Under the pieces are notes generated by a model that made no database searches, was not told the origin of the DNA, and saw nothing but the letters and a program-made list of their open reading frames with translations. 64,000 nucleotides of DNA, from assembly GCA_963847985.1 (NCBI GenBank), contig CAWKBS010000008.1, positions 620,001 to 684,000 on the forward strand. Direction: 5' to 3'. The DNA is from JAIBJN01 sp963847985. GTDB taxonomy: Bacteria > Actinomycetota > Thermoleophilia > Gaiellales > Gaiellaceae. Both the position numbers and the translations under genes were made by a program. Of this stretch, positions 20,713 through 29,271 are shown piece by piece (the stretch's first letter is position 1; every line of letters begins with the position of its first letter).

Positions 20713-21820
20713 ATGGCAGAGCGGAGCGCGGTCGAGCGAGAGCTCGAGGAGATCGGGACCCAGCTGGCCTGGGTCCGTGATTACCTTTGACCCGCAGGGG
20801 CTGAGCGAGCGCCTGGCAGTCCTCGAGACGGCCATGGGCGCGCCGGGGTTCTGGGACGAGCAGCAGGAGGCCGCAAGGGTCTCCTCCGAGCACGCGCGCC
20901 TCTCGCGCCGGCTCGAGCGCTACGAGCAGCTGAGCGGGGATGCAGCCGACCTCGAGGAGCTCGTCGAGCTCGCCTCCGAGGACGGCGAGCTGGACGAGAT
21001 CGCCCAGAGCGCGCTCGCCCTGCGGGCCGAGCTCGACCGGCTCCAGGAGGACTCCCTCTTCAGCGGCGAGTACGACGCCGGCGGCGCCGTCGTCTCGATC
21101 CACGCGGGCACCGGCGGCACCGACGCGCAGGACTGGGCGGAGATTCTCCTGCGCATGTACCTCCGGTGGGCGGCCGAGCGCGGCTTCAAGACCGAGCTCG
21201 TCGAGGAGTCACCCGGCGAGGAGGCGGGCCTCAAGTCGGCGACCTTCACCGTCGAGGGCGAGAACGCCTACGGGACGCTGAAGGCCGAGCGGGGCGTCCA
21301 CCGGCTCGTCCGCCTGTCGCCGTTCGACCAGGCGCACCGGCGCCACACCTCCTTCGCGCAGGTGATCGTCAGCCCCCTCGTCGCCGACGACGTCGACATC
21401 GAGGTCGACGAGTCGGAGCTGCGAATCGACACGTACCGGGCGAGCGGCGCGGGCGGCCAGCACGTCAACAAGACCGACTCCGCCGTGCGCATCACCCACC
21501 TCCCGACCGGCATCGTCGTCCAGTGCCAGAACGAGCGCTCCCAGCTCTCCAACCGCCAGACGGCGATGCGGATCCTCAAGAGCCGCCTGGCCGAGCACGA
21601 GCTGGAGCGCCGCGAGGCCGAAATGGCGCGCGAGCGCGGAGTGGTACAGGACACCGGATTCGGCAGCCAGATCCGCAGCTACGTGCTCCATCCGTACCAG
21701 CTCGTGAAGGATCACCGCACCGACGTCGAAGAAGGGAACGCCCAGGCCGTTCTCGACGGCGACCTCGACCGCTTCATCCGCGCCTACCTGCTCGCCAACG
21801 CCACCGGAGCCGTCGCCTAA
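20713..21820 (+). CDS. prfB: Peptide chain release factor 2, programmed +1 frameshift
   Basis: Recognises UGA and UAA stop codons and triggers peptide release. From ATG 20713 the first 25 codons encode ERELEEIGTQLAWVRDYL, then CTT TGA at 20785-20790. Reading continues in the +1 frame from GAC 20789 with DPQGLSERLAVLE, giving 368 residues. The recognition tripeptide SPF is in LVRLSPFDQAHRRH and the catalytic GGQ in SGAGGQHVNKTDS. This is the classic RF2 autoregulatory layout: low RF2 leaves UGA unread and promotes the shift. Annotate as a joined CDS 20713-20787 plus 20789-21820. Confidence 0.95.
20785..20791 (+). promoter_or_regulatory. RF2 programmed frameshift site CTTTGAC
   Basis: CTT TGA C is identical to the slippery/stop element of E. 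coli prfB and falls at the same codon position (about 25). The usual Shine-Dalgarno-like AGGGGG three to five bases upstream is absent; the nearest G-rich run is TGGGTCC at 20770-20776. Confidence 0.88.
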
Positions 21821-21911
21821 ACCGCTGTCATGCCCGGCCCTTTCGCTACACTCGGGTGCTTGCAGAAATCCGACCGGTGCGCCCTCGGGACGGGCGCCCA
21901 CACCTGAACCG

Positions 21912-22724
21912 GTGCAGGAAGCAGACCTCACGAATTCACTCGAAGACACTCCGGCGACGACTGCGGTCGAACAGAACGGCGACTCGGCCGAGAGCGCCGT
22001 CGCGGTCGATCCCGAGGTCGTCGGCCCGGCCCCTTCGGGGACCCCGATGATCGTCTTCGAGAGCGTCAAGAAGGTCTACGAGCCGAACGTCGTCGCCCTG
22101 CGGGAGACGAGCTTCGTCATCGACAAGGGCGAGTTCGTCTTCCTCGTCGGCCCGTCGGGCTCGGGCAAGTCGACGATCATGCGCCTCCTCCTCAAGGAGC
22201 TCGACCCGACCGACGGCCGGATCCTCGTGGGCGGCCGCGAGCTCGCGCGTCTCCGCCGAAGCAAGGTCCCGATGCTGCGCCGGAACATCGGCTGCGTCTT
22301 CCAGGACTTCAAGCTCCTGACCGACCGCACGGCCTACGACAACGTCGCCTACGCGCTCAAGGTGCAGGGCGAGTCGAAGGCGCAGATCCGAGCGAAAGTG
22401 CCCGAGATTCTCGCCCTCGTCGGCCTCGGCTCGAAGATGAACAACTTCCCCCACGAGCTCTCGGGCGGCGAGCAGCAGCGCGTCTCGGTGGCGCGCGCGT
22501 TCGTCAACCACCCGCCTCTGCTCATCTGCGACGAGCCCACCGGAAATCTCGACCCCGACACGTCGGTCGGGATCATGCAGCTTCTCTACCGCATCAACCG
22601 CACCGGGACGACCGTCCTGATGGCCACCCACGACCGCGAGATGGTCGACAAGATGCGCAAGCGCGTGATCGCCCTGGAGGAAGGCGTCGTCGTCCGTGAC
22701 GAGCGCCGGGGCGGCTACGGATAG
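21912..22724 (+). CDS. ftsE: Cell division ATPase FtsE
   Basis: ATPase partner of FtsX that controls cell-wall hydrolases at the septum. The ABC core starts at MIVFESVKKVYEPN (ATG 22047) with Walker A VGPSGSGKSTIMRLL, signature LSGGEQQRVSVARA and Walker B LLICDEPTGNLDPD. An in-frame GTG at 21912 adds 45 acidic, low-complexity residues (TNSLEDTPATTAVE) unlike the usual FtsE start. Neither start has a clear ribosome-binding site, so the N-terminus is uncertain. A 165-bp gap separates it from ftsX, unusual for this normally overlapping pair. Confidence 0.93.
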   Translation: MQEADLTNSLEDTPATTAVEQNGDSAESAVAVDPEVVGPAPSGTPMIVFESVKKVYEPNVVALRETSFVIDKGEFVFLVGPSGSGKSTIMRLLLKELDPTDGRILVGGRELARLRRSKVPMLRRNIGCVFQDFKLLTDRTAYDNVAYALKVQGESKAQIRAKVPEILALVGLGSKMNNFPHELSGGEQQRVSVARAFVNHPPLLICDEPTGNLDPDTSVGIMQLLYRINRTGTTVLMATHDREMVDKMRKRVIALEEGVVVRDERRGGYG

Positions 22725-22889
22725 AGTGTCTCTCCCGGCGACACTTGCCGGCTCCTGGCCCGCGATCACGCGGCGCCAGACGCCACCCTCGCGCTCACCA
22801 AGGCAGCCAGCCTTGGCTTCGCACGAGTGCGACCTCTGGCTTGGTGCTCACGACCCAGTAGCTCGGCAGCGTCACCGGAAGAGACACTG

Positions 22890-23777
22890 ATGCGGGCCAA
22901 GCTCTTCTTCTCCGAGGCGTTCCGCTCGATGGCGGCCAACCTCTCGACCAGCATCGCTGCGGTCATGACCGTCCTCATCGGGATGTTCCTGCTCGGGCTC
23001 TTCATCGCGCTCGGCAGCTGGGTCATCTCCTGGACGGACCACGTGAAGAAGGACCTCGTGGTGAACGTCTACTTCTGCACCGACCTGACGTGCGGCAAAG
23101 AGGCCTTGCCGAAGGAGATCAACGCGGTCAAGGCCCAGCTCGACGGGAACCCCGACGTCCGCTCCTACAAGTTCGTCTCCAAGGACGACGCCTGGAAGGA
23201 GATGCAGGAGCGGTTCCCCGAGCTCACGGCCGAGACCATCCGGAACCCACTGCCGCCGTCGTTCGAGGTGATCCCGAACGAGGCCGACCAGGTCCAGTCG
23301 ATCGCCACGGCCTTCCAGGAGCCGCTGCCCGCCGGTGTCGAGACGGTGAAGTACGGGGAGAAGAAGGCGGAGCGCGTGCTCCAGGTGGCGACGATCATCG
23401 GCGCCATCTTCCTGGTCGGGAGCATCATCCTCCTGATCGCGTCAACGATCCTGATCGCGAACACGATCCGCCTCTCCATCTTCTCGCGGCGGCGCGAGAT
23501 CGAGGTCATGAAGCTCGTCGGCGCCTCGAACTGGTTCGTCCGTGCGCCGTTCATGCTCGAAGGGCTTCTCTGCGGCCTGGCGGGCTCCTTGCTCGCGGTC
23601 GTCCTGCTGCTCATGGCGAAGGAGCTGGCGCTGCCCGGCATCATGGGCCGGATCGAGAGCCCGGATGACATCCAGGCCTGGAGCTTCCCGGTCGTCGCGC
23701 TCATCCTCGTCGCCATGAGCCTGCTCGTCGGCGCGGCCGGCTCCGGTATCACCCTGCGGCGTTTTCTGCGAGTCTGA
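22890..23777 (+). CDS. ftsX: Cell division protein FtsX
   Basis: Membrane partner of FtsE that passes ATPase movement to peptidoglycan hydrolases. The 295-residue protein has a cytoplasmic N-terminus (MRAKLFFSEAFRSMAANLST), a first helix at residues 22-48, an extracellular domain (about 50-165) with a pair of Cys (YFCTDLTCG), and three C-terminal helices with the RRREIEVMKLVGASNWFVR motif between. ATG 22890 gives the normal N-terminus. The upstream gap contains a CCAAGGC/GCCTTGG hairpin (22798-22816). Confidence 0.94.
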   Translation: MRAKLFFSEAFRSMAANLSTSIAAVMTVLIGMFLLGLFIALGSWVISWTDHVKKDLVVNVYFCTDLTCGKEALPKEINAVKAQLDGNPDVRSYKFVSKDDAWKEMQERFPELTAETIRNPLPPSFEVIPNEADQVQSIATAFQEPLPAGVETVKYGEKKAERVLQVATIIGAIFLVGSIILLIASTILIANTIRLSIFSRRREIEVMKLVGASNWFVRAPFMLEGLLCGLAGSLLAVVLLLMAKELALPGIMGRIESPDDIQAWSFPVVALILVAMSLLVGAAGSGITLRRFLRV

Positions 23778-23823
23778 GAGACGTGCACGCGGAAGGCCCG
23801 GCACCTGGGAGAGCCGGCAGCCG

Positions 23824-25002
23824 ATGAGACGGGGCGTCGGCTATCTCGCAGCGCTCGTCCTCATCGTCGGCGCGTTCGCTCTCGGCTTCTTCCTCACGCA
23901 GACGGAGTCCGGCGCGAGCCAGTCGGCGCCTCCGGTCCTCGCCGATCGGCCGCTGCGGCTGATCGACGAGGTGCGGGCCGAGCTGACCGATTCCTACTAC
24001 CGGTGGATCGACCCCAACGTGCTCGAGCGCCCCACCGTGGAAGAGATCCTCGTCGGCCTCGAGGATCCCCATACCGACCTGCTCACGGACGCCGAGTACG
24101 CGAGCCTTCGCGAGCACACCGAGGGGACCTACTCGGGAATCGGCCTGACCGTGGGGCCGGCGCCGAGGGGCCTGGTCGTCACGTCCGCGCCCGAGGGGCC
24201 CGCGCGCGAAGCGGGCGTGCGCGAGGACGACGTGATCGTCCGGGTCGACGGCGCCCCGATCGGACGGCTGTCGTTCGAGAGCGCGCTGGCGCTCGTCAAG
24301 GGCCAGACGGGAACAATGGTCTCCCTCACGGTGAGGCGCCCGGAGAAGAAGAAGCCGTTGGAGTTCATGGTCGTGCGGCGCGAGATCGAGGTCCCGCCGT
24401 TGACCTCGCGCCTGTTGGCGACGAAGAAGGAGAAGATCGGTTATATCCGCGTGTTCTCGTTCTCGGCCGGCGCGGCGGGCCTCATGCGGCAGGCGACCTC
24501 CGAGCTGGTCGCGGCCGGCGCGACGGGCGCGATCATCGACCTGCGCGACAACCCCGGCGGCCTCCTTTCCGAGGCGGTGGACGTGGCCTCGGTCTTCATC
24601 GAGGACGGCATCGTCTGTCGCACCGACGGGCTGCACGAGGAGGAGCACGAGTACCGCGTCACCGGCGCCGCGACCCAGTCGGCGCTGCCCCTGGTCGTGC
24701 TCGTAAACGGCGGGAGCGCGAGCGCGGCCGAGATCGTCGCCGGGGCCCTCGTCGACCACGACCGTGCGGTGCTCGTCGGCCAGAGGACCTTCGGCAAGGC
24801 CTCCGTCCAGACGGTCGCGCCGCTCCAGGGCGGAGGCGCCCTGAAGCTCACCACGGCCAAGTACCTCACGCCCGCCGGCGCGGACATCACCAGTCTCGGC
24901 CTCGAGCCCTCCGTGGCCGCCGTCGACGACCCGCTGACCCGGCCTGACGAGGGCCTCAAGCTCGCCCGCCGAGCGCTCGTCGAAGAGCTCAGGGCCGCGT
25001 AG
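23824..25002 (+). CDS. ctpA: C-terminal processing peptidase (S41)
   Basis: Exported serine protease that trims or degrades cell-envelope proteins. It has an N-terminal anchor (YLAALVLIVGAFALGFFL), a PDZ domain (GIGLTVGPAPRGLVVTSAPE, residues about 100-185) and a catalytic S41 domain with Ser in NGGSASAAEIVAGAL and Lys in GQRTFGKASVQT. At 392 residues it is normal for bacterial CtpA. It follows ftsX at 46 bp; FtsEX-linked CTPs often regulate septal hydrolases, though here this is inference. Confidence 0.93.
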   Translation: MRRGVGYLAALVLIVGAFALGFFLTQTESGASQSAPPVLADRPLRLIDEVRAELTDSYYRWIDPNVLERPTVEEILVGLEDPHTDLLTDAEYASLREHTEGTYSGIGLTVGPAPRGLVVTSAPEGPAREAGVREDDVIVRVDGAPIGRLSFESALALVKGQTGTMVSLTVRRPEKKKPLEFMVVRREIEVPPLTSRLLATKKEKIGYIRVFSFSAGAAGLMRQATSELVAAGATGAIIDLRDNPGGLLSEAVDVASVFIEDGIVCRTDGLHEEEHEYRVTGAATQSALPLVVLVNGGSASAAEIVAGALVDHDRAVLVGQRTFGKASVQTVAPLQGGGALKLTTAKYLTPAGADITSLGLEPSVAAVDDPLTRPDEGLKLARRALVEELRAA

Positions 25003-26688
25003 GTGAGCGAACGGCTCGTCTGCGAGCTGGCCCGTAAGGGCAAGCTCCTCGTCGGCGACCCGTACTTCGAGGGCGGCGTTCCGGTCCTGGTCGACCGCAA
25101 GGGCGCGGGCGAGGCGGCGGTCGGCGACCTCGTGGTCCTCAGGCTCGGCCGGGGTCGCGCCAGGGTCGAGGAGGTCCTCGGCCCGGCAAGCAGGATCGAG
25201 CCGGTGCTCGAAGGCCTTCTCTGGCACGAGGGCGCGCGCCGTCCGCACGCCCCGCTGCCGCCGTTGCCTCCAGAGACCGAGCCTGACCGCGTCGACCTCC
25301 GCCATCTCTACGCGTTCACGATCGACCCCGAGGGCGCGAAGGACTTCGACGACGCGCTGACGTTCCAGGCCGAGGAGGGCGGCGTCCGTGCGTGGGTGCA
25401 CATCGCCGACGTCTCGGCGTACGTCCCGGCGGGCTCGCCGCTCGACCGCGACGCCGCCGAGCGAAGCGTCTCCACCTACGTCCCTGGCCGCGTGGCGCCA
25501 ATGCTCCCGCACGAGCTCTCGGACGACCTCTGCAGCCTGCGGCCGCACCGGGATCGTCGCTGCGTCACCGTGGAGATTCTGTTCGGCCCGGGCTTCGAGC
25601 CCGGCGAGCCGCGTTTCTACCGCAGCCTCATCCGCAGCCGCGAGCGCCTCACCTACGGCCACGCGCAGGCCGTGCTCGCCGGTGACGAGCGCGCCGTCGA
25701 CGAGCTGGCCGAGGCGCTACGGCTGGCCGAGCGCGTGACGCGCTCGCTCCGAGACCGGCGCTTCGCGCGCGGCGCGCTCCGGGTCGAGGGCCGTGAGGTC
25801 GAGTTCGCCTTCGACGGCGAAGGCGGCGTCGAGCGGGCGTGGATCGAGAAGGAGCCGCTCGCGCACATGCTCGTCGAGGAGATGATGATCGCCGCGAACG
25901 AGGCGGTCGCCGAGCTGCTCGCCGGCCGCGGCCGCGACGCGCTCTACCGCGTCCACGAGCGCCCCGACCCGCAGTCGGTCGAGCTGCTCCTGGCCAAGCT
26001 GGCCGACCTGGAGGTGCCGACCCCACCGGTGCCCGAGCAGCTCTCGCCGGCCGAGGCCGCCCGCCTGGCGGCCGCGGTCAGCGAAGCGGTGACGCGCTTC
26101 GTCGGGCGGGCCGGGCGTGGGGAGGAGGCCTTTCCCGCCCTCGTTCTGCGCGCCCTCAAGCAGGCGCGCTACGAGCCGCGCAACCTCGGCCACTCCGGCC
26201 TGGCCAGCCGCGCCTACTGCCACTTCACCTCGCCGATCCGGCGCTATCCCGACCTCGTCGTCCACCGCGCGCTCCTGCACGAGCTCGGCGTCCTCGACGT
26301 CGAGCCGCCGGACGACCTCGCCGATCTCGGCGACTGGACCTCCGAGCGCGAACGCGCCGCCACCCAGGTCGAGTACCGCGCCGACGAGCTCTGCCTCGCC
26401 TGGCTGCTCGAGCGCCGTCTCTTCGAGGAGGGCTGGGACGCCACCTTCGAGGGCGAGATCATCGGCGCCATCGGCTCCGGGCTCTTCGCCCGCTTCGACG
26501 GGGTGTTCGAGGGGTACCTTCCGGCCCGCCGCCTGCCGGGCGACTACTTCGAGCTCTCGCCGCTGGGGACCGCCCTCGTCGGCCGCCGCAGCGGCGCGAC
26601 CTACCGACTGGGCGACCCGATCGAGGTCGGCGTCGCCGAGCTGAAGCGCTGGGAGGGAAAGGTCGAGCTGGCGCCCGCGAGGGGCTGA
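25003..26688 (+). CDS. rnr: Ribonuclease R/II family exoribonuclease
   Basis: Processive 3'-to-5' exoribonuclease. The RNB catalytic core carries the metal-binding motif TIDPEGAKDFDDAL with four Asp, the substrate-channel motif SYVPGRVAPMLPHELSDDLC, and the C-terminal RNB segment YCHFTSPIRRYPDLVVHRAL. An S1-type domain closes the 561-residue protein. It is shorter than E. coli RNase R (813), lacking extended cold-shock and Lys-rich ends, and so is nearer the compact actinobacterial form. GTG 25003 directly abuts the CTP stop. RNase R works with the tmRNA system encoded next to it, a functional neighbourhood. Confidence 0.9.
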   Translation: MSERLVCELARKGKLLVGDPYFEGGVPVLVDRKGAGEAAVGDLVVLRLGRGRARVEEVLGPASRIEPVLEGLLWHEGARRPHAPLPPLPPETEPDRVDLRHLYAFTIDPEGAKDFDDALTFQAEEGGVRAWVHIADVSAYVPAGSPLDRDAAERSVSTYVPGRVAPMLPHELSDDLCSLRPHRDRRCVTVEILFGPGFEPGEPRFYRSLIRSRERLTYGHAQAVLAGDERAVDELAEALRLAERVTRSLRDRRFARGALRVEGREVEFAFDGEGGVERAWIEKEPLAHMLVEEMMIAANEAVAELLAGRGRDALYRVHERPDPQSVELLLAKLADLEVPTPPVPEQLSPAEAARLAAAVSEAVTRFVGRAGRGEEAFPALVLRALKQARYEPRNLGHSGLASRAYCHFTSPIRRYPDLVVHRALLHELGVLDVEPPDDLADLGDWTSERERAATQVEYRADELCLAWLLERRLFEEGWDATFEGEIIGAIGSGLFARFDGVFEGYLPARRLPGDYFELSPLGTALVGRRSGATYRLGDPIEVGVAELKRWEGKVELAPARG

Positions 26689-26898
26689 GAAAGATTTTGC
26701 CGCTCTTTGCAGAGAAACGTGCTCCCGGCCGCTTGCGCGGAGAGACCCGTCCCTCTAGGTTGCCTCTTGCGCCGAGCACGGGGCGCGAGTAGGACGAAGG
26801 TTCACCGGTAGGCGCTACGCGGAAGCGGAACGTTCGCCGGGGAGCTGGACGAAAGCGAACCCGGCTCGGCGAATTTTTGGTCCAATACGGACCACTTT

Positions 26899-27044
26899 TC
26901 AGAATGACGCCTCCCCACCGGGGTGCGATGGTCGTTCCGAGACAAGGTCGCAGCGAGCGTTCGTAGCCAGAGGCTACGGGCGCGACTGAGGACGCAGCTC
27001 TCGGGGCGAGCAGCGCGGCCCGGTGGGACAGGGCTTCGTTCTGA
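26899..27044 (+). repeat. Palindromic dispersed repeat, copy A
   Basis: Core of about 110 bp shared with copies at 27514 and (inverted) 62360, centred on a hairpin reading GTAGCC-AGA-GGCTAC at 26968. Against the inverted copy the core differs at only a few positions. Outer arms are imperfect inverted repeats: TCAGAATGACGCC at 26899 against GGCTTCGTTCTGA ending at 27044, then CCCACCGGG against CCCGGTGGG. It ends 19 bp before smpB, so it lies in the smpB leader. The rest of the 375-bp gap 26689-27063 holds a TGGTCC/GGACCA inverted repeat (26878-26894) and no gene I can support. Confidence 0.8.
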
Positions 27045-27063
27045 GACGTGGTCTAATCAGGCC

Positions 27064-27555
27064 ATGACCGCAGGGACCAAGCTCATCGCCGACAACCGCC
27101 GCGCGCGGCACGAGTACCACCTCATCGAGCGCGTTGAGGCGGGCCTCGCCTTGACCGGCACGGAGGTCAAGTCCCTGCGCGACGGCAAGGCCGTGCTCCA
27201 GCGCGCCTTCGGCGACGTGCGCGAGGGCGAGGTCTACCTCGTCGGCCTGCACATCCCGGAGTACACGCAGGGGAACGTGGCCAACCACGACCCGGACCGC
27301 GACCGCAAGCTGCTCCTCCACCGACGCGAGATCGACCAGCTCACCGCCAAGGTGCAGGAGAAGGGCCTCTCCCTGATCCCGACGCGGCTCTACTGGAAGG
27401 ATGGGCGCGCGAAGATCGAGCTCGCCCTCGCCCGCGGCAAGGACGTGCGCGACAAGCGTCGCTCCATCGCCGACCGCGACGCGAAGCGGCAGATGGAGCG
27501 GGCGCTCAAGAGTCCGAACCGGAACGACGCTTCGTCGTCGCGGCGTTCTGGGTGA
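27064..27555 (+). CDS. smpB: SsrA-binding protein SmpB
   Basis: Binds tmRNA and delivers it to stalled ribosomes for trans-translation. The 163-residue protein has the conserved beta-barrel segments NRRARHEYHLIERVEAGL, LTGTEVKSLRDGKAVLQ and HDPDRDRKLLLHRREI, then the tail GKDVRDKRRSIADRDAKR. Its last about 14 residues (SPNRNDASSSRRSG) are encoded by the left arm of repeat copy B and extend past the usual end. ATG 27064 is the start. tmRNA lies 540 bp downstream beyond one divergently read gene. Confidence 0.96.
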   Translation: MTAGTKLIADNRRARHEYHLIERVEAGLALTGTEVKSLRDGKAVLQRAFGDVREGEVYLVGLHIPEYTQGNVANHDPDRDRKLLLHRREIDQLTAKVQEKGLSLIPTRLYWKDGRAKIELALARGKDVRDKRRSIADRDAKRQMERALKSPNRNDASSSRRSG

Positions 27556-27669
27556 GTGCGATGCAAGGACGCAGGGCGCGTTCGTAGCCGGAGGCTACGG
27601 GCGCAACCGAGGACGCGGCAGCGCGCCGCCCAGGGCGTCGCGGCGGCTCAAGGCTTCGTTCCGGTTCGG
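27514..27669 (+). repeat. Palindromic dispersed repeat, copy B
   Basis: Flanked by a perfect 14-bp inverted repeat (CCGAACCGGAACGA at 27514-27527 and its complement at 27656-27669). Inside is the family hairpin GTAGCC-GGA-GGCTAC at 27586, flanked by AAGGACGCAG and GAGGACGC direct repeats. Relative to copies A and C about 12 bp (GTCGTTCCGAAA) are missing next to GTGCGATG. The left arm lies inside the smpB reading frame; the right arm ends 3 bp before the stop of the gene on the other strand. Confidence 0.8.
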
Positions 27670-27672
27670 GTT

Positions 27673-28074
27673 CTAGGTCACACGGGCGCGACTGAGCACC
27701 ACGGTGTGCACGACGGCCGCCGCGGCGAGGAAGGCGGCCACCGACCAGAGCGCCACGAGCCCGTGCGTGTCGAGGCCGGTGTCGGCGACGAGGAGCCAGA
27801 TCACCAGGACGCCGGTGGCGATCGCGCTCCCCACCGCGGCCGCGAGCGTCACCGCCCGCTCGGCCGCGGAGCCGGCGAGCTTCCACTCGACGATCGCGAA
27901 GGCTACGAGCGCGGCACCGAGGAGCTGCGCGTAGATGGGCGGCTCGGCGAGCGGCAGGCCGAAGAAGTCGTAGAGCGCGTCCCACGTCGCAGCGAGCAGG
28001 AACGCCGCCAGAGCCGCGTTCGAGACCGCGTCGATCTTGAGCACGAGCGCCTGGCTGAGTCGGGGCGAGGACAC
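27673..28074 (-). CDS. Small four-helix membrane protein
   Basis: A 133-residue protein with four hydrophobic segments (AALAAFLLAATWDALYDFF, IYAQLLGAALVAFAIVEW, AVTLAAAVGSAIATGVLVIW, ALWSVAAFLAAAAVVHTVVL) and short polar loops. No family recognised. It starts GTG 28074 and reads away from ssrA, so its promoter overlaps the upstream side of the ssrA promoter. Its 3' end abuts repeat copy B, which may terminate both this gene and smpB. Confidence 0.7.
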   Translation of the reverse strand: MSSPRLSQALVLKIDAVSNAALAAFLLAATWDALYDFFGLPLAEPPIYAQLLGAALVAFAIVEWKLAGSAAERAVTLAAAVGSAIATGVLVIWLLVADTGLDTHGLVALWSVAAFLAAAAVVHTVVLSRARVT

Positions 28075-28082
28075 CTCGCCGC

Positions 28083-28088
28083 TATACT
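28083..28088 (+). promoter_or_regulatory. -10 box of ssrA
   Basis: TATACT ends 11 bases before the first tmRNA nucleotide, the expected spacing. No consensus -35 box is visible at 17-19 bases upstream. Confidence 0.6.
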
Positions 28089-28098
28089 TTCAAGCTCT

Positions 28099-28460
28099 GG
28101 GGGCGATCCGGTTTCGACGGGGTCGGTTCTCCGGAAGAGCTGCAAGCCGAGGTCCCCGGTTGGCCTCGTAAAACCACCGGGAACAACGTAAGTGCGGATC
28201 GCAACGAACTCGCACTGGCCGCCTAATTAGGTGACCCGTCGGCCCAGGTCTCGGCCCGTGGATCAGGGAACCGGCGTCAGAAAACGGGCTTGCCGCCGAA
28301 GGAGCGCTGATCGCCCGAGGCGGGACTCTTCAGGATCGGCTAGCCCGACGGTAGGTTCGCCAGCCCACCGGCCGGCCGGGCGAAATTCAAGGGCAGGCTG
28401 AGCTTGGAGATGCTCTTCACGGTGCGACTTCGGACGCGGGTTCGATTCCCGCCGCCTCCA
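28099..28460 (+). ncRNA. ssrA: tmRNA (10Sa RNA)
   Basis: Rescues stalled ribosomes and tags incomplete proteins. The 5' end GGGGGCG pairs with CGCCTCC at 28453-28459 to form the tRNA-like acceptor stem; discriminator A is at 28460 and CCA is not encoded. The 5' element GGTTTCGACGGGG and T-arm GGGTTCGATTCCC are canonical. The tag frame starts at GCG 28194 and reads ADRNELALAA, then TAATTAG, giving two stops. Length 362 nt. The 3' end 28424-28460 is the recombination target repeated downstream. There is no terminator hairpin right after it; an open reading frame begins 20 bp on. Confidence 0.97.
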
Positions 28461-28461
28461 T
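28424..28461 (+). repeat. ssrA attachment repeat, copy 1 (within tmRNA gene)
   Basis: The 38-bp sequence from GCGACTTCGG to CGCCTCCAT covers the tmRNA T-arm and acceptor 3' strand. It is identical to copies at 31944, 40272 and 48028 in the same orientation. ssrA 3' ends are well-known integration targets of tyrosine recombinases. Confidence 0.93.
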
Positions 28462-28480
28462 CGGCTTGGTTGAGCGAAAT

Positions 28481-28795
28481 ATGAATCGCAACGATCAGCA
28501 CATCACGCGGGTAATCGAACGTGAGGATTCCCGCGTCCGAGGTTTCTTCGGAACCCGATTCGATTTCTCGCCGCGTCAGGCGCTCTTCTACAACGACCAT
28601 CCGGACGCGATCATCGAGGACTTCGACCGGAAGGAGTACGGTGCGGTCCTGCGAGAGATCGAACGGCACATGATCCAATGGGAGCGACAGCGGACCCCCG
28701 AGCAGGCCGATTGGGTCGCACAGGCTCGGCGACGGAACCATCTCTCGACGATCACCGCGGTCAGAGGGATTGTCGAAGCGGTTCATCGCGCCTAG
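28481..28795 (+). CDS. Hypothetical protein at cassette 1 entry
   Basis: A 104-residue soluble protein, first gene after ssrA. ATG 28481 is preferred over TTG 28466, which lies too close to the tmRNA end. The sequence is charged and mostly helical (FDRKEYGAVLREIERHMIQ, QADWVAQARRRNHLSTIT). No family recognised. It has no visible promoter of its own and could be read through from ssrA. Confidence 0.5.
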   Translation: MNRNDQHITRVIEREDSRVRGFFGTRFDFSPRQALFYNDHPDAIIEDFDRKEYGAVLREIERHMIQWERQRTPEQADWVAQARRRNHLSTITAVRGIVEAVHRA

Positions 28796-28839
28796 CGAGG
28801 CGCGCACCCGCCTCGGTGCGCGCTAGGCATCGACAAGGT

Positions 28840-29271
28840 ATGGCCGAGGTCAACTTCGAGGCCGTGCGAGATCGATGGCTGGCCGCCGGCGGCAAGGACA
28901 CGGGCGGCATCATCGGATGGTTCGCACCGCCGATCGTCGAGCGGTGGGTGCGGGCAGAGATACGGGCGGAGGAACTGGCCGACCTTCGTTTCATCGGGGC
29001 CGAAGGCGGTGGTCGCTGGGCCGAGGTCACGGGAGGCAGCAATCGGGTTGGCGACGTCCAGATAGCGGCAAGCAGGGGCTTCGTCTGGATGTCTGAATGG
29101 CTGCTCGTGTGTGTCCGTGACCCGGAGAGCGGCGAGCGTGTTCTGATCGATGGCAACGAGCGGGCGAGCCAGCTACAGACGGCGGTCGCGGCTGGTGAGA
29201 TCCTGCCGGATCACCCCGTTCAGCTGGCTACCGGTGATCTGCACCCACTCGCGCCGCCCAGCCGACGGTAG
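28840..29271 (+). CDS. Hypothetical protein, cassette 1
   Basis: A 143-residue soluble protein from ATG 28840. Notable segments: RDRWLAAGGKDTGGIIGWF, RWAEVTGGSNRVGDVQIA, and SEWLLVCVRDPESGERVLID. No family recognised. Its stop codon is immediately followed in another frame by the truncated MmyB-like regulator domain, so the junction at 29271 may be a deletion or recombination point. Confidence 0.5.
   Translation: MAEVNFEAVRDRWLAAGGKDTGGIIGWFAPPIVERWVRAEIRAEELADLRFIGAEGGGRWAEVTGGSNRVGDVQIAASRGFVWMSEWLLVCVRDPESGERVLIDGNERASQLQTAVAAGEILPDHPVQLATGDLHPLAPPSRR

Noticed and set aside
22827..22889. N-terminal extension of FtsX
   Set aside because: The extra 21 residues have no similarity to FtsX starts and lie in a non-coding hairpin region; ATG 22890 fits.
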